A stretch of 54,420 nt of DNA from Saccharibacillus sp. O23 (GCF_002205895.1 NZ_NJDE01000017.1:1-54420), one strand, 5' to 3'. Positions 41,264-49,653 are shown, counted from the first letter of the stretch. The notes: generated by a model not told the origin, from the sequence alone. Translations and numbers: made by a program.

Positions 41264-42931
41264 TCAAGGCGCGCCGCTTGGTTTGCTGCTGTTCCAGAGG
41301 TTCACCTCCGCCGTGATCTGGTCTCCTCCGAGTTCTTTCCAATCCTGTACGAATTGATCGAATCGTTCGATAGGTTCTCCCAGAATGATGTTCATATAAG
41401 CTTCGAGCTGCAAATCGCGCAGGATGTTATGGCGTTCGACCATCGTCTCGGTGATTCCGCCGCCGAACAGATCGGGCACGAAACGTCCGCTGCGCTCGTA
41501 TTCGTCGGCGATGCTGAACGCTCCGTCCGGACCGTAAATCTTTTTCCATCCCCAGCCGCTCTCCGTTCCGATCCGGTCGTACGCTTCGATCCGCTTCTGA
41601 ATGGCGGCGGCTTCGCCTTGAAGTCCGGCAGCGTTTCCGGTATCCAGAGCGCTGCGGATCTCCCGGTAAGCATCCAGATTTTTGGTTCCCGGGAACGGCG
41701 TTACCGGCGAGAGCATCCACACCGCTCGGGAATCGTCGTTATAATACGTCTCGTAATCCGCGTCTTTGCCCCAATTCTTCTCCAGATGAAGATTCATCAT
41801 CTTGACCAGCGCTTCGGGATGCTCGTATCCTTTGCGAACGGCGAGCAGGCCGCCGGTTCCCGCGCGCAGCGGTACCCGAATCTCGCGGCCGGCTTCGGCC
41901 GGCAGCGGATAGGCCTGCCAATCCGCGTCGGGATCGCGTTCGCGGCTTTGCTGAACGGTAAAAGGCGTCCACTGCTCGCCGTACAGCATGCCGATCTTGC
42001 CTTGAGCGATCAAGCGGGCCATCTGGCCGCCTGATTTGTAACCGAAATCCGGATCGATCTGCCCGGCCCGGTACATGTCTTGAAGGCTCTGAAGAGCCTT
42101 GCGCGTCTCCGGCAGGATGCCTCCGTAGACCAGACCTCCTTTGCCGTCGTCTACCCACTGCGTAGGAAAAGCGCCGAATCCCGCCATAAATCCAGAAGCG
42201 CTAAGCACCGGGTTCCACAAATAACCGGTAAGTCCGAGACCGTACGTATCGTTAACGCCGTTTTGATCGGGGTCTTCTTCTGTAAGCGCTCTCGATATAG
42301 CGAGTACGTCTTCGATCGTACGGGGCGGAGACAAGCCGAGCCGCTTCAACCAATCGGTCCGGATCCATAAGTACTGCGCGCTTTCGATCGAAGAGACGGA
42401 TTCGGGAATCGCCATCAGGCGTCCGTCCACTGTAGCCGCATCGAAAGGTCCGCTGCCTTCGGCCGTCAAAATTTGCCGGGTCAGCGGCGACGCGAACGCG
42501 TCGTAAGTCTGCGTCAGATCTTCGATCAACCCGGCATTCGCCAATAACCGCAATTGATACGGATCGACCTGCACCACGTCGGGAATCCGGCCCGAAGCCA
42601 GCGACACGCCCAGCTTCTGGTTGTACACGTCGCCTTTGGCCGTCCATTCGTACGTCGTACGAATCCCGAGTTCCTGCATGTAAAGCTTTGTCCACCGGTT
42701 GTCTTCCAGCGTTTCTCCGGGAAGTTCGGTTAACATCCGCTCGATATCGTCTCCCGTCTCCCGAACGAAAGACAGCTGGATCGGCGGATCGTAAGCGGAT
42801 TCCGGAACCGCCGGGTTGTCCTCGGGCTCTGTCGCTCCCGGAGGCTGGATTCGGGCGGAAGGACCGCTGCACGCGAAACACAGCGCCAAGCTCGCGATCA
42901 AAACCAGCTTCACACTACTTCGAACATTCAT
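41264..42931 (-). CDS. Extracellular solute-binding protein, LplA-like, linked to a two-component system
   Basis: A 555-residue exported protein. A signal peptide ends in CFAC (Cys about 21), an atypical lipobox, followed by an acidic Pro-rich linker. The binding domain is family 1-like: IPDVVQVDPYQLRLLANAGLIEDLT, ESAQYLWIRTDWLKRLGL, EEDPDQNGVNDTYGL (a Ca-binding-like DxDxNG loop) and MLYGEQWTPF. The GGGAG before ATG 42931 is 8 bp away. No permease is next to it; instead a YesM/YesN pair follows directly. It may deliver the ligand signal to the kinase, as in three-component sensing, or share a transporter encoded elsewhere. Confidence 0.9.
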   Translation of the reverse strand: MNVRSSVKLVLIASLALCFACSGPSARIQPPGATEPEDNPAVPESAYDPPIQLSFVRETGDDIERMLTELPGETLEDNRWTKLYMQELGIRTTYEWTAKGDVYNQKLGVSLASGRIPDVVQVDPYQLRLLANAGLIEDLTQTYDAFASPLTRQILTAEGSGPFDAATVDGRLMAIPESVSSIESAQYLWIRTDWLKRLGLSPPRTIEDVLAISRALTEEDPDQNGVNDTYGLGLTGYLWNPVLSASGFMAGFGAFPTQWVDDGKGGLVYGGILPETRKALQSLQDMYRAGQIDPDFGYKSGGQMARLIAQGKIGMLYGEQWTPFTVQQSRERDPDADWQAYPLPAEAGREIRVPLRAGTGGLLAVRKGYEHPEALVKMMNLHLEKNWGKDADYETYYNDDSRAVWMLSPVTPFPGTKNLDAYREIRSALDTGNAAGLQGEAAAIQKRIEAYDRIGTESGWGWKKIYGPDGAFSIADEYERSGRFVPDLFGGGITETMVERHNILRDLQLEAYMNIILGEPIERFDQFVQDWKELGGDQITAEVNLWNSSKPSGAP

Positions 42932-43058
42932 CGTGATCTCCCGCCCTCCCCGTCCCGATCGGATAGAATCGAAGCTTATTCCCTTTCATTATCCGGGATT
43001 CCGCAGAGTACGCAAGACGCAAGTCTTGAGGTTGCGGCCCTTTTTTTACCTATTGCGT

Positions 43059-43613
43059 TCAGCGGCCTTGCGCCGTCTCCCACTCTTCGACCGTGATGCC
43101 GAGCAGCACATGGTCTTCCCACTTGCCGTTGATCTTCAGATATCGTTCCGCCAGACCTTCGCGCCGGAAGCCCGCTTTCTCCAATACTCGCAGCGATGGG
43201 GCATTGCGGGGCATGACGCCGGCTTGAACGCGGTGCAGACCGTGTTTGGCGAAAGCGAGTTCCAGTATGCCTTTTACCGCTTCGGTCATATAACCTCGGC
43301 CGTTATGCGCTTCGTCGAGAAAATAACCCAAGTTCGCGTTCTGAAAAGGTCCGCGCGCGATACCGGTCAGCGCCGCTCGTCCCAGCAGCTGTCCGTTCTC
43401 GCGAAGTCTGACGGCATAAATATAAGCTTGGTCCCGTTCGCGGCCCTGTTGGCTCTGAATGATTTCCGTCCGCTGCCCCGCGAGCGTCAAATACGATTCG
43501 GAACGAATCGGTTCCAGCGGTTCCAAGAAGGCCTGATTGCTCAGCCGCAGCGCCAGCAGTTCCTCCGCTTCTTCGGGAACGAAAGCCCGTAATTCCAGTC
43601 GTTCGGTCAACAT
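43059..43613 (-). CDS. GNAT-family N-acetyltransferase, RimJ/RimL type
   Basis: A 184-residue acetyl-CoA-dependent acetyltransferase. It begins LTERLELRAFVPEEAEELLAL, the RimJ/RimL N-terminal signature. The acetyl-CoA loop is NGRGYMTEAVKGILELAF (Q/RxxGxG/A type) followed by HRVQAGVMPRNAPSLRVLEKAGF and RREGLAERYLKINGKWEDHVLLGI. Such enzymes acetylate protein N-termini, often ribosomal protein, or small amines; the target is unknown here. AAGGAGGA precedes the ATG. It is separated from its neighbours by 127 bp and 183 bp and is likely its own unit. Confidence 0.93.
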   Translation of the reverse strand: MLTERLELRAFVPEEAEELLALRLSNQAFLEPLEPIRSESYLTLAGQRTEIIQSQQGRERDQAYIYAVRLRENGQLLGRAALTGIARGPFQNANLGYFLDEAHNGRGYMTEAVKGILELAFAKHGLHRVQAGVMPRNAPSLRVLEKAGFRREGLAERYLKINGKWEDHVLLGITVEEWETAQGR

Positions 43614-43747
43614 TTGCCAAATCCTCCTTCGTTTCGATCACCCGACTTTTGCTCACGGCCTCTATCGGCCGAAAGGCTGCCTGCTTGCGATCTCTTGTCC
43701 CATTATATCAAATGTTTCGGCGGATCATCGTCGCGACGCATCAAAAA

Positions 43748-43771
43748 AACGCCCCGCCTGCGCGGAACGTT
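43748..43771 (-). terminator. Intrinsic terminator of the GTPase gene
   Basis: On the minus strand AACGTTCCGC pairs with GCGGGGCGTT (two central mismatches) across a GCAG loop, followed by TTTTT. It lies 26 bp after the GTPase stop. Confidence 0.65.
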
Positions 43772-43796
43772 TCGTTAACGTACGGGATCGACGGCT

Positions 43797-44864
43797 TCAA
43801 TCGTCTTCTCCCGGCAGCTTCTCTCCTCTATTTTTGCGGTCCCGGAAATTCCGATACAGCTTGGAGACCGTGTCCGGCGTCACGTCGATGCCGCGTTCGT
43901 AAGCGTACTTGACCGAATAGCCGAGCGCCAGCGTCACCGAGCCCGCGACTCCGGCAGCCGCTACCGTACCGGCGCCCGGAAACATCTTGACGATCTGCGA
44001 AAAAATCGTTTTGCCCAGATTGCCGACGATGGCGGTAATCACGATCTCTTTGGCCGCTTCCTTGCTGATCGGACGCTCGTACAGCGTCGCCAGCTTCGTC
44101 AGCAGTCCGATCTGCAAAGCGGTCAACGGCACGATATCCGCGCCCGGCAGCGGAACGGCGCCGATCGCTCCGGCCGAAGCGCCCGCGCCGAGAATCCACT
44201 TATTGGCGATCGAAGACTTTTCTTTGATCGTGCGGGCGAACAGAATGTCTTTGCTCTTTTTTTTTAACATCTCGAGGATCGCGTCGCGCAGTTCGTCGAT
44301 ATTCTGCCCGGTGCGCGAAGAGATCGGAATCACGTCGTATTTGTGACCCGTTTCCCTGCGTACGCGCGCGACCAGCCGATCCACTTCGTCCGCCGCGTCG
44401 ATCTTGTTGAGCACGATCAGGATATTCGGATTTTCTTTCTCCACGATGCGGAACGAACGCTGCTCGCTCTCCGAGAAGACCGTTCCCGCCGCATTCAAGA
44501 AAAACAGCACGACGTCGGTCTTGCGAAAATACTCCAGCGTCGCTGCGGAATTTACCGTGTTGACGTCGTTCAGTCCCGGCGTATCGATAAAAAAGATCTT
44601 ATCCTTATACGGATGCGGATGGATCGCCGTCGTCTCTCCCGGTTCCGCTCCGACGCCCGCAACCTCTTCGCCGACGATCCGATTGATCGTCGAAGATTTG
44701 CCCGCATTGACGTCGCCGATCAGCGCGATCAGAATTTCTTCCCGAAGCTGCGCGTTGATCGCGGCCATTTCTTGTTCGAACGCGTCGTCCGCGGCCTGCC
44801 GAATCTGTTTTTTCATTTCGTTTTTCTGCGTATCCGTATATCTGTCAAAGCCGCTGAATTCCAT
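43797..44864 (-). CDS. Era-like GTPase with C-terminal hydrophobic DUF697-like domain
   Basis: A 355-residue GTP-binding protein. An N-terminal helical stretch (1-45) leads to the G domain: P-loop GDVNAGKSS at 50-58, switch II DTPGLNDV, G4 NKID, and a SSRTGQN block near G5. G2 is GETTAIH. After about 200, KDILFARTIKEKSSIANKWILGAG leads into hydrophobic helices (ASAGAIGAVPLPGADIVPLTALQIGLL, GAGTVAAAGVAGSVTLALGYS) like DUF697 domains of YcjF/YcjX-type proteins, indicating membrane contact. Bacterial relatives act in membrane or stress processes; the role is unknown. ATG 44864 follows AAGGGCGG; an upstream in-frame start at 44900 lacks one. Confidence 0.88.
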   Translation of the reverse strand: MEFSGFDRYTDTQKNEMKKQIRQAADDAFEQEMAAINAQLREEILIALIGDVNAGKSSTINRIVGEEVAGVGAEPGETTAIHPHPYKDKIFFIDTPGLNDVNTVNSAATLEYFRKTDVVLFFLNAAGTVFSESEQRSFRIVEKENPNILIVLNKIDAADEVDRLVARVRRETGHKYDVIPISSRTGQNIDELRDAILEMLKKKSKDILFARTIKEKSSIANKWILGAGASAGAIGAVPLPGADIVPLTALQIGLLTKLATLYERPISKEAAKEIVITAIVGNLGKTIFSQIVKMFPGAGTVAAAGVAGSVTLALGYSVKYAYERGIDVTPDTVSKLYRNFRDRKNRGEKLPGEDD

Positions 44865-44968
44865 CTGGCAACCGCCCTTTCGTCGATTCTGTCGCTGCAT
44901 GACGCCTATACGCTATCGTTACCCGAAAGGTTTCGCCGACGAAACGAACAAACGATCCGGCTTTACGT

Positions 44969-45613
44969 TCAAGCGCTGCCGAAAGCTTCGCCGATCGGCG
45001 TATGGCCGGAAGTCAGATCGAACGCGCGGCGATACGTGTTGCGGTCTTCCAGCAGCGCCGCGATTACCGCCGCCACGTCGTCGCGCGGAATCGATCCCGG
45101 CGCCAAGTTCTCGTCCGCTGCGATCCTGCCGGTTCCGGGATCGTTTTTCAAACCGCCCGGACGCACGATCGTATAATTCAAGCTCGTCGATTCCAGCATC
45201 CGGTCCGCGTAATGTTTGGCCGCATAGTAAGGTTTGATCGCTTCCACCCAGTTGTCGCGCTGATGCGCCTGCATGGCGCTGACCATGACGTAACGTTTGA
45301 TTCCGGCTTTCTCCGCGGCTTCCATCGTCTTGACCGCTCCGTCAAGGTCGATGAGCAGCGTCTTGTCGTCCCCCGTCGATCCGCCCGAGCCCGCGGTAAA
45401 GACGATGACGTCGCTGCCCTGCATCGCTTCCGACAGCGCGTCTACGCGATCTTCCAGATTGGCGAGCACCGTCTCGATTCCCAGAGCGCGCAGCTCGTCT
45501 TCTTGCTCCAGCTTACGTACCATCGCTTTGACCCGATGTTTGCCTTCCTGCTTCAACAGCCGAACCAGCCGGCTTCCAATCTGTCCGTTCGCTCCGATCA
45601 CCAATACGTTCAT
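44969..45613 (-). CDS. NAD(P)-binding SDR-like protein, YhfK/YwnB type
   Basis: A 214-residue Rossmann-fold protein of the atypical short-chain dehydrogenase group. The NAD(P) motif VIGANGQIGSRLVRLL is at the N-terminus, then VLANLEDRVDALSEAMQGSDVIVFTAGS, GIKRYVMVSAMQAHQRD, and YTIVRPGGLKNDPGTGRI. The usual catalytic YxxxK appears as YYAAKHYAD. B. subtilis YhfK has the same length and layout. GAGGAGG lies 7 bp before ATG 45613. It follows a small gene by 38 bp, probably the same transcript. Substrate unknown. Confidence 0.9.
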   Translation of the reverse strand: MNVLVIGANGQIGSRLVRLLKQEGKHRVKAMVRKLEQEDELRALGIETVLANLEDRVDALSEAMQGSDVIVFTAGSGGSTGDDKTLLIDLDGAVKTMEAAEKAGIKRYVMVSAMQAHQRDNWVEAIKPYYAAKHYADRMLESTSLNYTIVRPGGLKNDPGTGRIAADENLAPGSIPRDDVAAVIAALLEDRNTYRRAFDLTSGHTPIGEAFGSA

Positions 45614-45651
45614 TTCGATTTCCTCCTCGGTTCGTATCGTTTCGGCCTTAA

Positions 45652-45900
45652 TCAACGAATGCTGAACGAGATCTCCGATACTTTGTTCAAGTTGACGCTG
45701 ATGTCTTTGCCTTCGCTCTCGAAAGTCATGCAGCCGCCTCCTTTGAGTTTCTCGCCGCGAAAAGACGGCTCGATATACGCTTCTTTGAATTCGTTGATCG
45801 CAATGTCCATCTCGGCCGGCGTCAGCTCTTCTTTCGAGTCGAAAGCGTACTCCTTCTCGATGCCGTTGTCGTATAATACCCGGATATAGATCGTTCTCAT
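45652..45900 (-). CDS. Small protein of unknown function
   Basis: An 82-residue protein, not assigned to a family. It alternates beta and helix: MRTIYIRVLYDNGIEKEYAF, EELTPAEMDIAINEFKEAYIEPSF, then CMTFESEGKDISVNLNKVSEISFSIR. The last part reads like two strands ending a small beta-sheet fold. One Cys (residue 57). No signal peptide. AAAGGAAGAG precedes ATG 45900, so I use this start and not the longer open frame, which runs through non-coding sequence. It is 38 bp upstream of the NAD(P)-binding gene on the same strand. Confidence 0.72.
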   Translation of the reverse strand: MRTIYIRVLYDNGIEKEYAFDSKEELTPAEMDIAINEFKEAYIEPSFRGEKLKGGGCMTFESEGKDISVNLNKVSEISFSIR

Positions 45901-46003
45901 GCTTACTCTTCCTTTCGGCTCTTGGCTGTGCCGGTTATCGGCCTTGTTCTTATTATCGCAAACGGCGGGCCGTAAACCAAATTCCGCTTTCCCGCGCACG
46001 TCA

Positions 46004-46052
46004 AAACGCCGGCTTTCCCGGAGTATCGATACTCCGAAAATAGTCGGCGTTT
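46004..46052 (-). terminator. Large two-part hairpin downstream of spo0A
   Basis: Outer arms AAACGCCG and CGGCGTTT enclose, across unpaired bulges, a perfect 18-bp palindrome at 46019-46036 (CGGAGTATCGATACTCCG). On the minus strand it ends GGCGTTTTG, about 100 bp after the spo0A stop. A second hairpin, TTCGTACA/TGTACGAA with a 7-nt loop (46100-46122), lies between them. Confidence 0.6.
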
Positions 46053-46154
46053 GCGGAAAATTTGAACATGCGATAGGCGTGTGCGTTTCCGTCGGAAGCT
46101 TCGTACACGCTTTATGTACGAAACGTAAACCTTGCATCAGGAGTCCGCAAGAGG

Positions 46155-46961
46155 CTAACTCACCGTGTGCTCGACCCGCAGCTTATCGGCGATCATGGCG
46201 ATAAACTCGGAATTGGTCGGCTTGGCTTTGTTGATGCTCACCGTGTAACCGAACAGTTCGCTGATGTTCTGCACGGAACCGCGCGACCAAGCCAGCTCGA
46301 TCGCATGGCGGATGGCGCGTTCGACGCGGGAAGGGGTCGTGCCGTATTTCTCGGCGATCGACGGATAGAGCGTCTTGGTGATCGAACCCAGAATTTCGAT
46401 GTTGTGATAGACCATGGTAATGGCTTCGCGCAAGTATTTGTATCCTCGAACATGTACGGGAATGCCGATCTCGTTGATGATCGACGTGATGCTGGCATCG
46501 AGCGTCTTGCCTTTGGCCAGAGTTCCGAAGCTCGGCTTGGGCGAAGGCGCGGCCGACATCGGCATGATCGGGGAAGTCGGAATGTTCAGCATCTGCCGCA
46601 CCCGATTGACCAGCACCTCGATGTCGAACGGCTTCAAGATATAATAGGCCGCTCCGAGTTCCACCGCGCGCTGCGTAATGTTCTCTTGGCCGAATGCCGT
46701 CAGCATGATCACTTTCGGACGCGGGTTCAAGTTCATGCTCTGTAACTTCTCCAGTACGCCAAGTCCGTCCAGATGGGGCATGATAATGTCGAGGATCAGA
46801 ATGTCCGGCATCCGCTCCGCGTCTCGGAGCAGTCCCAGCACTTCTTCCCCGTTAAAGGCGACTCCCGTCACCGTCATGTCTTCCTGTGCGGAAATGTGTT
46901 CTTGGAGCATGTGAACGAAATCGCGATTATCGTCCGCAAGCATAACTTCGATGTTTGGCAA
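46155..46961 (-). CDS. spo0A: Sporulation master regulator Spo0A
   Basis: A 268-residue response regulator, end point of the sporulation phosphorelay. Receiver at 1-120: acidic pocket D10-D11, phospho-acceptor D58 in [12 protein letters not shown], switch LTAFGQE and LKPFD. Hinge about 125-150. The Spo0A-type DNA-binding domain (about 152-265) is intact, with [23 protein letters not shown] and the recognition helix region [20 protein letters not shown], then [31 protein letters not shown] start at 46961 with AAGGAGGA 8 bp upstream. It has a sigma-H-type promoter with an overlapping 0A box, so autoregulation is expected. Normally the next gene upstream is spoIVB; here it is recN. Confidence 0.97.
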   Translation of the reverse strand: MPNIEVMLADDNRDFVHMLQEHISAQEDMTVTGVAFNGEEVLGLLRDAERMPDILILDIIMPHLDGLGVLEKLQSMNLNPRPKVIMLTAFGQENITQRAVELGAAYYILKPFDIEVLVNRVRQMLNIPTSPIMPMSAAPSPKPSFGTLAKGKTLDASITSIINEIGIPVHVRGYKYLREAITMVYHNIEILGSITKTLYPSIAEKYGTTPSRVERAIRHAIELAWSRGSVQNISELFGYTVSINKAKPTNSEFIAMIADKLRVEHTVS

Positions 46962-47052
46962 AGCCTGTTCCTCCTTATCATCCGGTAGCTAGCCGAATCC
47001 TCTGTAATCCGCCGAACTATTTTTATCTTTTTTCCAGATCTACCGTATAAAA

Positions 47053-47079
47053 ATTCGACATCGTTCGTATCATTCCTGC
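47053..47079 (-). promoter_or_regulatory. Sigma-H-type promoter with overlapping 0A box, spo0A
   Basis: On the minus strand GCAGGAATG (47079-47071) and GTCGAAT (47059-47053) are 11 bp apart, matching RNAGGAWWW-N11-12-RNNGAAT except one position. TGTCGAA (47060-47054), a perfect 0A box, covers the -10. This resembles the sigma-H promoter arrangement of B. subtilis spo0A. Confidence 0.65.
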
Positions 47080-47088
47080 ATCATTCAC

Positions 47089-47104
47089 GATTTGACGTCA
47101 AATC
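47089..47104. promoter_or_regulatory. 16-bp perfect palindrome upstream of the spo0A promoter
   Basis: GATTTGACGTCAAATC lies 10 bp upstream of the -35 of the sigma-H promoter. It is a possible site for an unknown regulator. Confidence 0.4.
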
Positions 47105-47152
47105 TCTACCCTTTATTAGTATATCGAGTTATACGCCGATTTCAAACAAAAA

Positions 47153-47281
47153 ATCCCAAAACCGTAAATTAGCACGCAGATCGTACCGGAATACGGCATT
47201 TTCTCTGCGATAGCGCTTGTGCAGCATCCCGAAACGAAGCTGGAAACTCTGCCGATTCGGACCTGCACACGGTTTTGGGAT
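47153..47281 (-). ncRNA. Candidate three-way-junction RNA in the recN 3' region
   Basis: A perfect 13-bp closing stem (ATCCCAAAACCGT at 47153-47165 with ACGGTTTTGGGAT at 47269-47281) encloses 103 nt. Inside are two further stems, CGCAGA (47175-47180) with TCTGCG (47204-47209) and GTGCAG (47219-47224) with CTGCAC (47263-47268), giving a three-way junction with 9-nt linkers. On the minus strand the structure ends with TTTTTTG, so it could be a complex terminator or processed RNA of recN. It matches no known RNA family that I recognise. It also describes most of the 335-bp gap without genes (46962-47296). Confidence 0.45.
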
Positions 47282-47296
47282 CTTGAACGGCGCCTC

Positions 47297-49027
47297 TCAG
47301 GAGACGCGATCGTTTTTGCTTTCTTCCGCTAATTTCAGCATTTCTTGCGCATGATGCAGCGTCTTCTCGGTAATCTCGACGCCGCCGAGCATACGGGCCA
47401 ACTCCGTTACCCGCCCTTCTTCGTCCAAAGACTCGACCCGGGTCATCGTGCGTTCGCCTTCTACCCGCTTCTCGATCAGATACTGATGATCCGCCATGCA
47501 GGCCACTTGCGGCAGGTGAGTGATCGAGAAGACTTGGCAGTCGCGCGACAGCTTGACGAGCTTCTCCGCGATCGATTGAGCCGCGCGTCCGCTGACGCCG
47601 GTATCGACTTCGTCGAAGATCAGTACCGGGACTTTGTCGTGCCGGGCGAAAATGCTTTTGAGCGCCAGCATGATCCGCGACAGTTCGCCGCCCGAAGCGA
47701 TCTTCCCGAGCGGACGCAGCGGTTCGCCGGGATTCGGCGAGATCAGGAACTCCGCGCTGTCCACGCCTTGACGGGTCAGGCGCACGCGCCGTCCTTCGTA
47801 TTCGAAGCCGCGATCGTCCTGAATCGGCTCGAGCCGCACTTCGATCGAAGTCCGCTGCATCTGGAGATCTTTGAGTTCGCTTTCGATCTGACGGGCCAGT
47901 TCGCGCGAGCAATCGCGGCGCAGCGCGCTCAGTTCACGGGCCAAACGCAGCGTTTTCTCGAGCTGTTTGTCGCGTTTGACCGTCAGCTGCTCGAGCCGCT
48001 CGTCTTTATTTTCCAACAGATCGGTCTCGCGGTGGATCCGATCGTAATAATCCAAAATTTGTTCGACGCTCTCTCCGTATTTGCGACGCAAGCCCGACAG
48101 CAGGTTCAAGCGTTCTTCCACTTCTTCGAGGCGTCCCGGGTTGAACTCGATGTTCTCGCGATAATCACGAAGCTGGAATACGGCATCTTCGAGCTGATAA
48201 AAAGCGTTTCTGAGCTGTTCCAGAATCGGCTGCATCGCTTTGGGATCGTAGTTCTCGATATCTTCCAAGCTGGAGATCGCGGAACCGACGGCTTCGAGGC
48301 CTCGTTCGCCGTACAGGAGGTTATAGCCTTCCGACACCGACTCCATCAGCTTCTCGCTGTGAGCCAGCTTGGAACGCTCGTCCGCCAATTCGACGTCCTC
48401 GCCCGCTTTGAGCTTGGCCGCTTGGATCTCTTCGAGCTGGAAACGGTACATGTCGAGCATCTGCAGCGATTTCTGACTCGTTTCCCGAAGCTCCCGAAGC
48501 TCGCGTTCAAGCTTGGCGAGCGCGGAATATTCTTGTTGATACGCCGTCTTGGTCGGCGCGATCCGTTCGCCGCCGTACGCGTCGAGCAGCCCCAGATGGC
48601 TCTCGGGACGCAGCAGCGATTGGTGCTCGTGCTGGCCGTGAATATTGATAAGCTGTTCGCCCACTTCGCGCAGCATCGTCATATTGACGAGCTGGCCGTT
48701 GATGCGGGACGTGCTCTTGCCTTGAATGTTGACTTCGCGCCGGATCACCAGGTGTTCTTCCGGCGAAGCGGATATGCCGAGCTGCTCCAGCGTCTTCCAG
48801 ACGGGATGCTGCTCGCCCAGTTCGAACAGGGCTTCCATCTCGGCCTTGTCGGCTCCGTATCGGATCAGATCCGAAGATCCTCGGCCGCCCGAGATCAATC
48901 CCAGAGCGTCGATGATGATGGATTTGCCCGCTCCCGTCTCCCCCGACAGGACGTGGAAACCGTGATAGAAATGAACGTCGACGGCTTCGACGACGGCGAG
49001 ATTGCGAATGGATAATGCGACTAGCAT
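47297..49027 (-). CDS. recN: DNA repair protein RecN
   Basis: A 576-residue SMC-like ATPase for double-strand break repair. The N-terminal Walker A is GETGAGKSIIIDAL (about 29-42), preceded by LSIRNLAVVEAVDVHFYHGF. The long central coiled coil carries the RecN landmarks INIHGQHEHQSLL and FYQLEDAVFQLRDYRENIEF. The C-terminal ABC part has SGGELSRIMLALKSI, FDEVDTGVSGRAAQSIAEKL and SITHLPQVACMADHQYLI. ATG 49027 follows GAGGTGA; an in-frame ATG at 49138 lacks homologous sequence. It follows argR, as in B. subtilis, and there is no spoIVB after it. Confidence 0.97.
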   Translation of the reverse strand: MLVALSIRNLAVVEAVDVHFYHGFHVLSGETGAGKSIIIDALGLISGGRGSSDLIRYGADKAEMEALFELGEQHPVWKTLEQLGISASPEEHLVIRREVNIQGKSTSRINGQLVNMTMLREVGEQLINIHGQHEHQSLLRPESHLGLLDAYGGERIAPTKTAYQQEYSALAKLERELRELRETSQKSLQMLDMYRFQLEEIQAAKLKAGEDVELADERSKLAHSEKLMESVSEGYNLLYGERGLEAVGSAISSLEDIENYDPKAMQPILEQLRNAFYQLEDAVFQLRDYRENIEFNPGRLEEVEERLNLLSGLRRKYGESVEQILDYYDRIHRETDLLENKDERLEQLTVKRDKQLEKTLRLARELSALRRDCSRELARQIESELKDLQMQRTSIEVRLEPIQDDRGFEYEGRRVRLTRQGVDSAEFLISPNPGEPLRPLGKIASGGELSRIMLALKSIFARHDKVPVLIFDEVDTGVSGRAAQSIAEKLVKLSRDCQVFSITHLPQVACMADHQYLIEKRVEGERTMTRVESLDEEGRVTELARMLGGVEITEKTLHHAQEMLKLAEESKNDRVS

Positions 49028-49050
49028 GCACTCACCTCGTTGAAAGTTTC

Positions 49051-49078
49051 CTCCCCCTGATTCCCGAGAATCTGGGAG
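49051..49078 (-). terminator. Hairpin between argR and recN
   Basis: CTCCC-GATTC pairs with GAATC-GGGAG around a CCGA loop with small bulges. No strong U-tract follows on the minus strand, so it may be a weak attenuator between argR and recN. Confidence 0.35.
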
Positions 49079-49151
49079 GAGGAGGTCAGTTCCATTATAT
49101 TCATGCGAACGCATGTTTGAGAAGTGGCAAATTTGCAAATCTGCGAAAAAG

Positions 49152-49601
49152 TTAAGAAATGAACCCCATGATCTGGCTGATCACCGTCTGGCTGTTCTCG
49201 GGTTCGCGACAGATCAACAGAATCGTGTCGTCGCCGGAAATGGTGCCCATGATCTCCGACCATTCCATGTTGTCGAGCAGCGCCGCGATCGAGTTCGCCG
49301 TGCCCGGCAAACATTTCATCACCACGAGATTGCCGGAATGATCGATATGGACGAAATTGTCCACGAGCGCGCGCTTCAGCTTCTGCACGGGATTGTAACG
49401 CTGATCGGTCGGCATCGAATACTTGTATCGGCCGTCGTCCAGCGGGACTTTGACCAGCAGCAGTTCTTTGATATCGCGCGATACCGTCGCTTGCGTCACT
49501 TGGAAACCCGCGTTCCGCAATTCGTTCACCAGTTCGTCCTGCGTTTCGATGTCGCGGTTCGAGATAATCTCCCGGATCTTGATATGTCGTTGTCCTTTCA
49601 T
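49152..49601 (-). CDS. argR: Arginine repressor ArgR/AhrC
   Basis: A 149-residue hexameric regulator of arginine biosynthesis and catabolism. The N-terminal winged helix (1-70) carries [24 protein letters not shown] and the recognition segment [18 protein letters not shown]. The C-terminal domain (80-149) binds arginine: [34 protein letters not shown] then [14 protein letters not shown], with the typical GDDT. GGGGGAG precedes the ATG. A promoter-like pair lies just upstream, so argR and recN may be a unit separate from tlyA. Standard neighbourhood for Bacilli. Confidence 0.97.
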   Translation of the reverse strand: MKGQRHIKIREIISNRDIETQDELVNELRNAGFQVTQATVSRDIKELLLVKVPLDDGRYKYSMPTDQRYNPVQKLKRALVDNFVHIDHSGNLVVMKCLPGTANSIAALLDNMEWSEIMGTISGDDTILLICREPENSQTVISQIMGFIS

Positions 49602-49612
49602 CAGACTCCCCC

Positions 49613-49642
49613 TATATAGAAATGGTTTACAACTCTATTCAA
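49613..49642 (-). promoter_or_regulatory. Probable promoter of argR-recN
   Basis: On the minus strand TTGAAT (49642-49637) and TATATA (49618-49613) are 18 bp apart, just upstream of the argR start. Confidence 0.45.
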
Positions 49643-49653
49643 CGCAAAGAAAC

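Noticed and set aside
41220..41342. Earlier TTG starts of the sensor kinase (41342, 41267).
   Set aside because: They lie in or at the end of the binding-protein gene and have no ribosome binding site; kept only as alternatives to ATG 41219.
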